Notes: generated from the sequence alone by a model not told the origin. DNA of 64,000 nt from Lentisphaerae bacterium GWF2_49_21 (GCA_001804805.1 MHBH01000054.1:1-64000); one strand, 5' to 3'; numbered from the stretch's first letter, positions 50,253 to 59,732 are shown. A program made the numbers and translations.

Positions 50253-52082
50253 ATGGATTCTGCTGAATTCAAACCTGTATTTTCAATACCATCTTTTCTT
50301 TTGTCGCTAAGCGACAAAAGAAAAGATATAAAGGGAACAAAGAACATTAATTTTTCCGTGGAAACGGAAAAATTAAAGCTTTCTCTTACCTTTTCGGATG
50401 TCAATCCTCCCCCTCTCATCAAGGAGATCGGAGACAAATGCATAATCCTGCTGGGAAGCCCGGTCATCGGTGACAGGATCGATCGGGAAAAAGCCGTCAA
50501 GACGGTTTCCGAGGACACAAATCTTCCAGAAAGGCTCTCCAAGGAGATAAACGGTGAGTTCCTATTTATAATTTTCAATCGCGCCAACGGCGGATTGAAA
50601 ATTATAAATGACAGGTTTACATCGATTCCCTTTTATTACTGCCATAATAAGGTTTCAGGAGAATTTCATGCCACTCCATATTTCACAAGCGTTTGGCAGA
50701 TCAGGAAAACGCTTGGCCTGAAGATCAACCAGGAAGCATTATGCGAATTCCTTTTCTTTCAGAGGCTTCTCGGGACAAAGACATTCCTTCACGATGTCCT
50801 GTTCCTGCCTGACGCCTCAATTCTCGATGTTGAAGGCAAAGAACTTTCCTTGGAACGTTATTGGCAGAGGAACTACCAGAAGAACAATGCTTCATTGGAA
50901 GAAAACGCCTACAGGCTCGCGGAACTTGTGGAGAGATCCGTCAGGAATAAGACTAGCGATGGTAAACGCTATGGCCATTTCCTAAGTGGCGGGATGGATT
51001 CGAGATCAGTGCTTGCTGCATTCGAGAAGAACTTCCCTACTTGTTTTACAGCCACCATCTCTGAAAACCGCGAACTTCGCACTGCCAGAGAAATTGCGCA
51101 TACAAAAGGCGCGAAACATATATTCCTAAAGCTTCATCCAGAACATTATTCCCAGATACTCGAGCCTTCGGTCAAGATCATAGGGGGGATGTACAACTAT
51201 GACCATGGGATCTTCCTCGGATTCAGCGAAGTGGTGAAGCAGAACGCCGACGTATGTTTTCATGGTCACGGTTTCGACTACATGTTCCAGGGCATGTATA
51301 TTCCTGGCAAACCAGTTGTCCTCGGTGGCAGGACACTTTATTACAAGACCCTGCTTGAACTTCCGGACGACCTTGTCTCCTTCTTCATTTCTAATGTCTC
51401 CTACAGGATAAAGCAGGCGGACATATGGAGTTTCATACGGACGGAACGGCGTCCCGGACTCCAGTCCTTCCAGCGTGAAAGCATCTCAACAGTTCTTTCC
51501 GAAGGTAAAAACCTGACCGATTCATCAAATGATCTATGGGAATACCTTACCTTCCACCATCTGTCGCGGCACTACAGCTATCCGAACCATGCGACAATCG
51601 CAACGCTCGCGGAACAGAGGGTGATCTCATTCGACAACGACATATTCGACCTTTATCTTTCATTGCCGGTCGAACAGCGTTTCACCGGCAGGATCGAGAA
51701 GAGATGCCTGGAAGTACTTGATCCGCGCCTTGCTGAAATCTGGAGCGCCAATACGAATCTTCCGGTGACAGCCTCGGCTTTCACTCAGACTGTCTACCAG
51801 CTTGCCGGCGCCGTCAAACGCAAAATTTTCCCAAAAGATGACAAGCCTGAATGGATGGAACGGACATGGCCCTCCAGGGAACACGCGCTCCGCAACCAGC
51901 CTGGGCTTAAAAACGCCGTGATCGACCTGTGCAAGTCTGACACTCTCGAGGAAGCTGGATTCCTTGACGTCCAGAAGATCAGGGGAGAATTTCCACGCTG
52001 GCTCAACGGAGAGAACATCCCAGGCATCAGTGGAGACCTTGTCCAGACAATGCTTACTCTTGGCACTTTCTTGAAAATTTAA
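50253..52082 (+). CDS. Asparagine synthase-related protein lacking the glutaminase cysteine (copy 3)
   Basis: A 609-residue protein starting 2 bases after copy 2; an upstream in-frame ATG at 50196 would overlap that gene. The C-terminal synthase domain has the PP-loop SGGMDS from residue 245. The N-terminal domain keeps the glutaminase fold trace (GEFLFIIFNRANGGLKIINDRF) but does not begin Met-Cys-Gly, so it probably cannot use glutamine and may depend on ammonia, another subunit, or do adenylation only. A perfect 17-bp palindrome lies inside the first 25 codons (50291-50327). Confidence 0.85.
   Translation: MDSAEFKPVFSIPSFLLSLSDKRKDIKGTKNINFSVETEKLKLSLTFSDVNPPPLIKEIGDKCIILLGSPVIGDRIDREKAVKTVSEDTNLPERLSKEINGEFLFIIFNRANGGLKIINDRFTSIPFYYCHNKVSGEFHATPYFTSVWQIRKTLGLKINQEALCEFLFFQRLLGTKTFLHDVLFLPDASILDVEGKELSLERYWQRNYQKNNASLEENAYRLAELVERSVRNKTSDGKRYGHFLSGGMDSRSVLAAFEKNFPTCFTATISENRELRTAREIAHTKGAKHIFLKLHPEHYSQILEPSVKIIGGMYNYDHGIFLGFSEVVKQNADVCFHGHGFDYMFQGMYIPGKPVVLGGRTLYYKTLLELPDDLVSFFISNVSYRIKQADIWSFIRTERRPGLQSFQRESISTVLSEGKNLTDSSNDLWEYLTFHHLSRHYSYPNHATIATLAEQRVISFDNDIFDLYLSLPVEQRFTGRIEKRCLEVLDPRLAEIWSANTNLPVTASAFTQTVYQLAGAVKRKIFPKDDKPEWMERTWPSREHALRNQPGLKNAVIDLCKSDTLEEAGFLDVQKIRGEFPRWLNGENIPGISGDLVQTMLTLGTFLKI
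50291..50327. repeat. Perfect 17-bp palindrome inside a coding sequence
   Basis: ATCTTTTCTTTTGTCGC (50291-50307) and its exact complement (50311-50327) flank TAA. It sits within the N terminus of the asparagine-synthase-related gene, in frame, encoding SFLLSLSDKRKD. It resembles in-frame palindromic elements of other genomes, or an mRNA hairpin that could limit translation. Seen directly; role unknown. Confidence 0.85.
51070..51080. repeat. GCGAANTTCGC palindrome, site 8
   Basis: GCGAACTTCGC in the asparagine-synthase-related gene, read as RELR. Confidence 0.7.
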
Positions 52083-52145
52083 TTCGATTATTTCCTTTTT
52101 TGATTTAAAATTACTTATAACCCATTTAACGAGGAAACATATCCC

Positions 52146-53909
52146 ATGCATATCTTAGGAATAAACACAGGGCTTAATTCATCCGCGATCCTGATGAAGG
52201 ACAACAAGATTGTCTTTGGAATCCAGGAGGAACGCCTTTCAAAGATAAAGAACCAGCCCGGATTTCCGACGTTGTCCATCCAGGCTGCGCTCAAGGCCGG
52301 CGGGATTACCCTCGACCAGGTAGACAAGGTCTGTGTTGCTGGAAAAAGTTCAAAGATCCCGCACAGCAGGAACGAAGATCTAAACAAGTTCCATGACAGG
52401 TATGGGGAGATAAAGAAGATCTGGTTCGGTGATCGCGAGAACATTTTTGCGAAACTCGCGCAGAAGGGGCTCCAGAAGTTTGCACATGCCGAAAAGAAGG
52501 AGAATATAAAGAAGCTTGATGATTATCTTGAAGAATACCATCTCACTTCAAAACATGAAAGATTCGACCATCATCTCTGCCACGCCTCTTCAGCCTATTA
52601 TGGACTTGCAGAGAATAAAAATGACAAATACCTGATCTTCTCCTTGGACGGCGGTGGCGACGGCAGGACCAGCGCAGTCTATATCGGGCATGAGAACAAG
52701 CTTGAGGAAATCGCTGCATCAGATTCATTTTCTCCCGCCTGCCTCTACGCACACATAACATACATAATGGGATTCATGCCACATGAACATGAATATAAAC
52801 TGATGGGGCTCGCCCCTTATGCACAGCCGAAATATGCGGATATCGCAAAGGAAATGCTTTACCAGTTCATAGGCTTCTCCGATGAAAATCCTCTAGTATT
52901 TACTAATACCCCGAAATATCAGGATCTCCGGAATTCGGGGAGCCCGCAGAAGCAGCAGCTGATCCATGACCTCTACAAGTCGGTACTCGGTGTGCGCTTC
53001 GACACCTTGTCCGCCGGACTCCAGCTGCTCGCAGAAGAAGTCGCAATCAAATGGGTGAAGGCAGGAATAAAACAGACGGGAATAAAGAAAGTCCTTCTCA
53101 CAGGCGGATTCTTCATGAATGTAAAGGCCAACAAGCTCATATCCGAAATTCCTGAAGTCGAATTTGTTAACGCATTCCCTTCCTGCGGTGATGAGTCGAA
53201 CGCCTTTGGAGCAGCCTTCCTCGGGTACCAGAAGCTTCGGAAGGAAAACTCACCGGAGATTGTGTTCGAAGGATGCTGTGTAGGAACAGAAGCCACATTC
53301 GACATTGAAGAAGCCATGAACAAGTATAAGGACAAGGTCAGCTTCGAGAAGGTTGCAGACATTAACGGGAAAGTCGTGGAACTCCTGATCGCAAGGAAGA
53401 TCGTCGCAAGATGCTCCGGAAAAATGGAATTCGGCGCAAGGGCTCTTGGCAACAGGTCCATCCTCGCCTCCCCAGACGACATGAGGATCATAAACAAGAT
53501 CAATGCGGCAATCAAGAAGCGTGACTTCTGGATGCCGTTCGCACCGGCGTCAATGGAGGACAAACTCGACCTGGTTGTCGATGTGCCAAATTCCCTCAAG
53601 AAATCCTATTCTCCATACATGATGTTCACGTTCGATGTAAAACCGGCGATGTACGACAAGATTGTGGCAGGAATACATCAAGCGGACAAGACTGCACGCG
53701 CTCAGACCGTCAGTCAGAAAATCTATCCTGAATTCTATGATATAATTTCAAAATTCTTCCAGAAGACTGGAATACCTACGGTTCTCAACACATCCTTCAA
53801 CCTGCACGGCTTCCCGATAGTCCAGGGCGCATGCGACGCCATAGATGTCTACCTCAACTCGGAACTTGACGTTCTGGTCGTCGGGAATTACCTGATAACC
53901 AGGAAATGA
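52146..53909 (+). CDS. Carbamoyltransferase (NodU/CmcH family)
   Basis: A 587-residue enzyme. The N-terminal ILGINTGLNSSAILMKDNKIV strand and DHHLCHASSAYYGL (metal/adenylate site) belong to the Kae1-like carbamoylation domain; GARALGNRSILASPDD and VLNTSFNLHGFPIV are typical of the C-terminal part. It uses carbamoyl phosphate and ATP to carbamoylate a hydroxyl, as in O-carbamoylated Nod factors and sugars. GAGGAA lies upstream. It follows the AsnB-like genes by 63 bases, with nothing notable in that gap. Confidence 0.93.
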   Translation: MHILGINTGLNSSAILMKDNKIVFGIQEERLSKIKNQPGFPTLSIQAALKAGGITLDQVDKVCVAGKSSKIPHSRNEDLNKFHDRYGEIKKIWFGDRENIFAKLAQKGLQKFAHAEKKENIKKLDDYLEEYHLTSKHERFDHHLCHASSAYYGLAENKNDKYLIFSLDGGGDGRTSAVYIGHENKLEEIAASDSFSPACLYAHITYIMGFMPHEHEYKLMGLAPYAQPKYADIAKEMLYQFIGFSDENPLVFTNTPKYQDLRNSGSPQKQQLIHDLYKSVLGVRFDTLSAGLQLLAEEVAIKWVKAGIKQTGIKKVLLTGGFFMNVKANKLISEIPEVEFVNAFPSCGDESNAFGAAFLGYQKLRKENSPEIVFEGCCVGTEATFDIEEAMNKYKDKVSFEKVADINGKVVELLIARKIVARCSGKMEFGARALGNRSILASPDDMRIINKINAAIKKRDFWMPFAPASMEDKLDLVVDVPNSLKKSYSPYMMFTFDVKPAMYDKIVAGIHQADKTARAQTVSQKIYPEFYDIISKFFQKTGIPTVLNTSFNLHGFPIVQGACDAIDVYLNSELDVLVVGNYLITRK

Positions 53910-53928
53910 AGATTTCCACAAAATCTAT

Positions 53929-55461
53929 ATGCGATACGCCATAATCTCCGATCTACATGCCAACAGGCCTGCATTGAAATCTGTCCTTGCGGACATCGCA
54001 AGCGGTGACATAGATGAAATAATCTGTCTCGGTGATATTGTCGGATACGGTCCCAGCCCTGCGGAAGTCCTTGAAATAGCCTATTCGAAGATCCATCATT
54101 TCATCCTTGGAAACCATGATGCCGTCATAGGCGGCAAGCTTTCTCCGGACTGCTTCAATGACAATGCGAAGAAGCTGATCGAATGGACTTGTAATTCGCT
54201 GGACAGGAAGGCCGCAAAGTTCTTCAACTCACTCCCTCTCGACGCCAAAGGGGGGAATTTCAGATGTGCGCACGCTGAATTCTCAAATCCCGGAAGGTTC
54301 GGATACATCCTCGAACCAGTTGATGCCGAGGACTCGTTCAAATCATGCCCCGAGCAGGTCCTTTTCGTAGGACACAGCCATGTCCCTGGGCTCTTCGTGA
54401 TGGGCGACAGGCGAGTCGCGCACTGGCTCGAGCCAATGGATTTCGGCATCGAGGACGAGAAGAGATACATCGTAAATGTCGGCTCCGTCGGCCAACCCCG
54501 CGACAATGACATCCGCGCCTGCTACTGCATCTTCGACACGGAAAAAAAGGATGTACTGTTCAGGAAAGTCGCATTCGACATTGAAGAATACATCAGCGAA
54601 CAGAAGAAGAACCGCCTCCCTGAGACTGCAACCTATTTCATCGACATCTATCACAAGCAGGCACCGCGTTCTATCAGGGACATAATCGATTTCCACAGGG
54701 TAAGCGTAGAAAATTCCGTCAAAACCGGAGCAGAAACCGCCAATCTGCAGAAGGCCGTATCAAGCCTTAAGAAGACCAGGCTGGTGCTCCTCATCCTTCT
54801 CGTAATTTCCGCGGCATTCCTTTTCATTCTTGTCTTCTTCTATTCGTCGGAGAAGACAGCTGCCGTCAAGGCGAAAAGAGAAGCTGATAATGCGAAAAAG
54901 AACCTTGCGGACGCCAGCAAGGAGATTAAAAAACTTCAGAAGACCGTCTATGGAAGCATGTCCTTGTCCGCGGCTATTCCCCCCAAGGGCGAGGTCCAAC
55001 TTGAAATTCCCAGCTTGAACTCGCCTGTTTCACAGTCCAATCCTCTCAAGGGCTGGGTGATACAGCTGGAAAATCCGGACACTCAGAAAATTTCAGTTGA
55101 GAAATCCGAAGGCCAGAACATATTGCGTTTGAGCTCTGGAAATCCCGGTGAAATTTCCATCAGTTCCAGGGCGACACCCGTTTACAAAGGCATGAGGTTC
55201 GGCGTTGAGGGCTACGTCAAAAGCGAGAACTTCTCTTCAGGAAACGTGGAAATGCTATTGGAACAGATAGTCCCTGACGGAACAAGGAAAACTGTCTATC
55301 TCACCTCAATCGACGGGGTCAGGAATTTAGACAAATGGAAGTGGAAATCAATGACAGAAGAAAAGCCTATCCAGGAAGACGGCAATCTTTTTCTTACGAT
55401 CCGGGGCCAGTTCAAGGGGGATATTCTGCTCCGCAAGTTCAGCATAAAGAGGGTTGACTGA
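53929..55461 (+). CDS. Membrane-anchored metallophosphoesterase with extracytoplasmic C-terminal domain
   Basis: A 510-residue multidomain protein. The N-terminal calcineurin-like phosphoesterase has ISDLHAN (residues 6-12), LGDIVGYG, GNHDAV and VGHSHVPG, the full metal-ligand set of the YfcE type. A single membrane helix spans about 285-307 (LVLLILLVISAAFLFILVFF), then a coiled coil (about 308-345, Lys/Ala/Glu heptads) and a last about 160-residue beta-rich domain with a carbohydrate-binding-like look. The membrane helix would put the phosphoesterase inside and the C-terminal domain outside. Function unknown. Confidence 0.82.
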   Translation: MRYAIISDLHANRPALKSVLADIASGDIDEIICLGDIVGYGPSPAEVLEIAYSKIHHFILGNHDAVIGGKLSPDCFNDNAKKLIEWTCNSLDRKAAKFFNSLPLDAKGGNFRCAHAEFSNPGRFGYILEPVDAEDSFKSCPEQVLFVGHSHVPGLFVMGDRRVAHWLEPMDFGIEDEKRYIVNVGSVGQPRDNDIRACYCIFDTEKKDVLFRKVAFDIEEYISEQKKNRLPETATYFIDIYHKQAPRSIRDIIDFHRVSVENSVKTGAETANLQKAVSSLKKTRLVLLILLVISAAFLFILVFFYSSEKTAAVKAKREADNAKKNLADASKEIKKLQKTVYGSMSLSAAIPPKGEVQLEIPSLNSPVSQSNPLKGWVIQLENPDTQKISVEKSEGQNILRLSSGNPGEISISSRATPVYKGMRFGVEGYVKSENFSSGNVEMLLEQIVPDGTRKTVYLTSIDGVRNLDKWKWKSMTEEKPIQEDGNLFLTIRGQFKGDILLRKFSIKRVD

Positions 55462-56651
55462 TGAAAATCGCGCATCTCATAGCACAGTTCTATCCGTATC
55501 TCGGAGGGGCGGAGATATGCGTCCACAATATCTGCGAGAGCCTGTCCAAGGCAGGCCATAGCGCTACAGTCATAAGCACCACCCCTGCCCCGGAGTCAAG
55601 ACCGGAGATAAGCTATGAAGTAATACACATATTCAACAGGACCTGCGGACTTCTAAGAAAATTCCCTGCTGCCGGCAAATTTTATCTCGAGCATAAGCTT
55701 TCAAGTCTTCAGGAGAAGCATCGCTTCGATCTCTGGCAGGTCACCATGGGATATCCCCTTGGCATCTACGCCGTGGATTTTTTCCGTAAAAACAAAATCC
55801 CCTGTGTCCTGCGATGCTGTGGGGAGGACATCCAGAAATACCATGAAATAGGCTACGGATATCGCCTTGATGAGAAAATAGACAATCTTGTCATGGAGAA
55901 ATATCCCTTGTTCGACGGTTTTGTCGCCCTGACCCCGAGCGTCAAAGAGGAATATCTGAAGCTTGGAATTCCGGAAAAGAAGATCCATATCATCCCAAAC
56001 GGAGTTGACACTGCGAAATTCGCGGAGATCAAAGCCGGTCTCGACAGGAAAGCAGTCAGAAGGAAATTCGGTCTTGATGAAAACAAGACATTGATTCTGA
56101 CTGTCGGCCGATATCACCCTAAAAAGGGATTCGACTTAATCCCTCAGACCGTAAAAATGCTTAAGGCAAAGGGATTGGATTTCCAATGGGTCGTCGCAGG
56201 AAAGAACACTTCTGAAATACTTGGAAAATTCCCTGAGAGCGCTGTTGAAATCAAAACCATTGAAAATATGGCAAAATCCGGAGGAGAGGTATTCTCCCTT
56301 CCCTCTTCCGAACTGATTGAGCTATACTGCGCCGCAGATATCTTCGTCCTTCCGACACTGATAGAGACCTTCGGGATGGTTCTTGTAGAGGCCATGGCGG
56401 CTGGACTGCCCATAATAACAACTGACGCTCCAGGCGTCAGGGATGTGATATTGGACGGTCTAAACGGTCTCAAGGCGCCCGTTGGAAATCCCGAAGCGCT
56501 CGCGGAAATGATCTTTAAGCTCATCAATGACAAGGAACTTTCCTCCAGTCTGTCAGAAAATTCAATCAATCATGCAAAAGACTTTTATGAGTGGGAAAAG
56601 GTGACCGGCAAGTATATAGGTTTATATAAAACACTAAAAGGCCATTCTTAA
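55461..56651 (+). CDS. Group 1 (GT4) glycosyltransferase
   Basis: A 396-residue GT4 enzyme. KIAHLIAQFYPYLGGAEICVHNI (acceptor-side loop), IPNGVDTAKFAEI, LTVGRYHPKKGFDLI and LPTLIETFGMVLVEAMAAGLPII (E-x7-E) are all present. Its first base is the last base of the preceding stop codon. Probably one of the glycan-assembly transferases. A palindrome copy lies at 56013-56023. Confidence 0.94.
   Translation: MKIAHLIAQFYPYLGGAEICVHNICESLSKAGHSATVISTTPAPESRPEISYEVIHIFNRTCGLLRKFPAAGKFYLEHKLSSLQEKHRFDLWQVTMGYPLGIYAVDFFRKNKIPCVLRCCGEDIQKYHEIGYGYRLDEKIDNLVMEKYPLFDGFVALTPSVKEEYLKLGIPEKKIHIIPNGVDTAKFAEIKAGLDRKAVRRKFGLDENKTLILTVGRYHPKKGFDLIPQTVKMLKAKGLDFQWVVAGKNTSEILGKFPESAVEIKTIENMAKSGGEVFSLPSSELIELYCAADIFVLPTLIETFGMVLVEAMAAGLPIITTDAPGVRDVILDGLNGLKAPVGNPEALAEMIFKLINDKELSSSLSENSINHAKDFYEWEKVTGKYIGLYKTLKGHS
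56013..56023. repeat. GCGAANTTCGC palindrome, site 9
   Basis: GCGAAATTCGC in the GT4 gene, read as TAKFAE. Confidence 0.7.
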
Positions 56652-56652
56652 T

Positions 56653-58566
56653 ATGTGCGGGATCAGCGGTTTCTTCAATTACTTGAATCCTGCAGGCAGG
56701 GATATTCTAGACAGGATGAACATGTCGTTATCCCATAGAGGGCCTGATGGCGAGGGGAGTTTTCTTGAAAACGGGACCGGACTTGCACACCGCCGCCTTG
56801 CGATAATTGATATTGCTACTGGAATGCAGCCCATGCATTCGCAAGACGGCCGTTATGTAACTATTTTTAACGGTGAAATCTATAATTATTTAGAGCTCAG
56901 GGATGAACTTGTAAAACATGGCTGCAAGTTCAGGACAAATTCCGATACGGAGGTTATCGCCGAAAGCATTAGAATCTGGAGCATCGGGGAAGGAATTAAA
57001 AAGTTCAGAGGAATGTTCGCCTTTGCAGTTTTTGACAGGATAGAAAGGACTCTGTATCTGGGCAGGGACAGAACCGGAATAAAACCTTTGTATTGGTCAG
57101 AAAAAGGCGGAAGCCTTTTTTTCGCTTCAGAAATCAAAGCTTTGCTTACAATTCCCGAAGTGTCAAGGAGAGCCGATTTCACCGGACTGAACGATTTCCT
57201 CACGCTTGGCTTTCCAATACCACCAAAGACCTGCTGGCAGGATATATCCAATTTCCCTCCTGCCCATTATGGAATAGTCCGGCATGGGGCTGATTCCGTT
57301 CTCAAAAGATACTGGAAATGGGAAATTTCCAAATCACCTATTTCCGAGGATGAAGCAATCGACAAGGCAGTAGATGTCCTATGCAGATCCCTGAAATTCC
57401 ATATCCGTTCCGACGTGCCTCTGGGAGCATTTCTTTCAGGAGGAATTGATTCTTCCCTTCTCGTCTATCTCATCACCAATAATAGGATAAAAGAAAAACT
57501 CAGCACATTCAATGTTAAATTTCCCGAGTTTTCCTTTGACGAGTCACAATATTCCGAAGAGATTGCACGAATTTGCGGTTCCAACCACCACGTCATCGAA
57601 GTATCGAAAGGCTCACCGGACATGCTTGAAAAAGTCCTTTCCCAGTATGACGAACCTTTCGGCGACAGTTCATCTGTACCAACATATCTGATAAGCGCTG
57701 AAATGAAAAAACACGTCAAGACTGTCATATCCGGGGACGGAGGAGATGAGCTTTTCGGAGGTTATGATCGAATCAGGTATGTGTCGTCCATTTACGGGCT
57801 TAGAAATCTCCCCATGAAAGACATCCTGTGCAACATGCTATCGTTTAATTCCTCATTTCTAGGAAGTGAAAAACTTAGGCAGTTTAGGAAGGCAATTGCT
57901 TTTTCAAAGGTCGGAATACCGGAATTGTTCTGTCTCCTCCATTCATATTTCACTGAAGAAGAAAAAATAAGAATGTGCAATAAATCTTTTCTGCTTCAGG
58001 TGAAAGACGACCCCACCTGGTCTAGGATGGAGAAATTCATCCCCAATGATAAAGAGACTGGCATCGGGAACATGCTTATGGGTACTGAATTAAACCTTAA
58101 CCTCCAGGCGGATTATTTGAGAAAAGTGGATATTGCAAGCTCAGCCCATGGCATAGAAGTCAGAGTTCCTTTCCTTGATAATGAAGTCATTGACTTTGCA
58201 GCTAAGCTCCCTATCGGAATGAAAATCAGAGGTAAAGAGTGCAAATATCTTCTGCGTGAAATCATGAGGAAGAATGTCTCATCTATTATAGGGAACAGGA
58301 GGAAGCAGGGATTTGGCATCCCGTTTGACTCATGGAGCAAAGGTTCTCTCAGCACATATATAAAGGATCTCCTGTTTTCTCAGAAAGACGGTGAAGGCAT
58401 ATGGAGGATTCTAAACAACAAGAAGACTGTCGTTTCGCTTTTCGATAAATTCACAGATCCGAGTCCCGTGAATTACAGCACTCTGAGCAGGCACCAGATT
58501 TACCAGAGGATATTCATGCTTTGCGGAATTCAGGTTTGGATGAACAAACACAATCCGGAATTATAA
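56653..58566 (+). CDS. asnB: Asparagine synthase-like amidotransferase, copy 4
   Basis: A 637-residue class II amidotransferase. Cys2 (MCGISGFFN), SHRGPDGEG, NGEIYNYLELR and SGGIDSSLLVYL are intact, and it is the most classical AsnB of the four in length and motif order. Starts 1 base after the glycosyltransferase. It may make asparagine or amidate a sugar acid. This gene and the next look somewhat richer in A+T than their neighbours (by eye). Confidence 0.93.
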   Translation: MCGISGFFNYLNPAGRDILDRMNMSLSHRGPDGEGSFLENGTGLAHRRLAIIDIATGMQPMHSQDGRYVTIFNGEIYNYLELRDELVKHGCKFRTNSDTEVIAESIRIWSIGEGIKKFRGMFAFAVFDRIERTLYLGRDRTGIKPLYWSEKGGSLFFASEIKALLTIPEVSRRADFTGLNDFLTLGFPIPPKTCWQDISNFPPAHYGIVRHGADSVLKRYWKWEISKSPISEDEAIDKAVDVLCRSLKFHIRSDVPLGAFLSGGIDSSLLVYLITNNRIKEKLSTFNVKFPEFSFDESQYSEEIARICGSNHHVIEVSKGSPDMLEKVLSQYDEPFGDSSSVPTYLISAEMKKHVKTVISGDGGDELFGGYDRIRYVSSIYGLRNLPMKDILCNMLSFNSSFLGSEKLRQFRKAIAFSKVGIPELFCLLHSYFTEEEKIRMCNKSFLLQVKDDPTWSRMEKFIPNDKETGIGNMLMGTELNLNLQADYLRKVDIASSAHGIEVRVPFLDNEVIDFAAKLPIGMKIRGKECKYLLREIMRKNVSSIIGNRRKQGFGIPFDSWSKGSLSTYIKDLLFSQKDGEGIWRILNNKKTVVSLFDKFTDPSPVNYSTLSRHQIYQRIFMLCGIQVWMNKHNPEL

Positions 58567-58573
58567 GAGCAAT

Positions 58574-58589
58574 CCTTATAAATATAAGG
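58574..58589. repeat. Small hairpin between amidotransferase and glycosyltransferase genes
   Basis: CCTTATA (58574-58580) and TATAAGG (58583-58589) are perfect complements with a 2-base gap, followed by a short T-containing run. It could attenuate transcription in the 35-base gap, but it is short and AT-rich. Confidence 0.3.
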
Positions 58590-58601
58590 GCTTTCTGAAT
58601 T

Positions 58602-59732
58602 ATGGAAATCAAAATAACAATTATTTGCCTTATTGGCCAGCTCGGAAACGGAGGCTCTGAAAAACAGCTTTATCTTTTTCTGAAATATCTCGACAAAGAC
58701 AAATACTCTCCCGTTGTCGTTGTAAGCTCAATATGCACTGAAAGCCGATGGGAGAAACAGATCAGGGATGAACTTTTAGTACCCGTCATATTCCTTGGCA
58801 ACATACCAAAGATATTAAAGTTCGTAAAATTCGCCTGGCTGGTTTTTAAAAAAAGAGCAAGTATTGTCTTCTCCTGGAGCTTTTACACCAACGCATTCTT
58901 CATTGTATGTCCCGGCATCAAATTCATCGGTTCCCTAAGAGGGGATCTTTTCATAGCAAAGTCTCAAATCGGCCCTGTAAATTACAAATATTCCCTAAAG
59001 CCAAACTATTTCGTTGTAAATTCAAGATTTCTTGCCAAAGAACTGACGCTTGAAGGAATTCCAATGGAAAATATTTCAGTAGTTTACAATATGTTTGTCC
59101 ATGAACACTGCTCAGTTGAACCCAGCAAAAGAGCCGAAGAGAGAAACATCCTGAGGAAAAAGATGGGGATACCTCAGGATGCAGTTGTTGTAGCTGGAAT
59201 CGGACGGAACTCATTTGAAAAAGATCTACCATTTTTCCTTTCCGTCTTTGAAAAAGCAAGTTCATCCGATAAAATTATTTTCGGTCTGCTCATAGGCGAC
59301 ATAGACAAAAGCATTAGAGATAAAATCCGGGAGATGAATCTCCAGGACAGGTTCGTCCTCACAGGTGAAGTGGAATCAGCCCGCAAAATTCTTCCCGCCG
59401 CAGATATTTTCTTTCTAAGCTCCGTCAGCGAAGGAATGCCAAACTCCTTGATTGAGGCTATTGATGCTGGCTGTGCCATTCTTGCCACAGATGTAGGCGG
59501 CGTATGGGAAATCCTCGAACCACTCGGAACTGATATCACAGGCAAGATAATAGTATCTGACAGAGAAGTGCCTTCCGCCTCCGACAAACTCCTTTTCCTG
59601 TCTCAAAATCCTTGTTTCAGGAAAAAAATCATGGAGGGCAGGATGAAGATACTTGAAAGGTTCAATCCTGACAAGATAATGAAAGATTATTGCATGATAC
59701 TGGAGCATCTCTCCCCTCCAGATCAGATGTGA
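58602..59732 (+). CDS. Group 1 (GT4) glycosyltransferase
   Basis: A 376-residue GT4 glycosyltransferase. ICLIGQLGNGGSEKQLYLFLKYL supplies the acceptor loop (GNGGSE), VAGIGRNSFEKDL the domain-2 strand and LSSVSEGMPNSLIEAIDAGCAIL the donor-binding E-x7-E motif. It is the last glycosyltransferase in view. It may be followed by a new transcription start, because a 96-base gap precedes the Wbp-like genes. Confidence 0.93.
   Translation: MEIKITIICLIGQLGNGGSEKQLYLFLKYLDKDKYSPVVVVSSICTESRWEKQIRDELLVPVIFLGNIPKILKFVKFAWLVFKKRASIVFSWSFYTNAFFIVCPGIKFIGSLRGDLFIAKSQIGPVNYKYSLKPNYFVVNSRFLAKELTLEGIPMENISVVYNMFVHEHCSVEPSKRAEERNILRKKMGIPQDAVVVAGIGRNSFEKDLPFFLSVFEKASSSDKIIFGLLIGDIDKSIRDKIREMNLQDRFVLTGEVESARKILPAADIFFLSSVSEGMPNSLIEAIDAGCAILATDVGGVWEILEPLGTDITGKIIVSDREVPSASDKLLFLSQNPCFRKKIMEGRMKILERFNPDKIMKDYCMILEHLSPPDQM

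Noticed and set aside
52449-52459. GCGAAACTCGC and other one-mismatch versions of the intragenic palindrome (for example 46323)
   Set aside because: Near matches were not counted, so that the enrichment argument rests on exact copies only.
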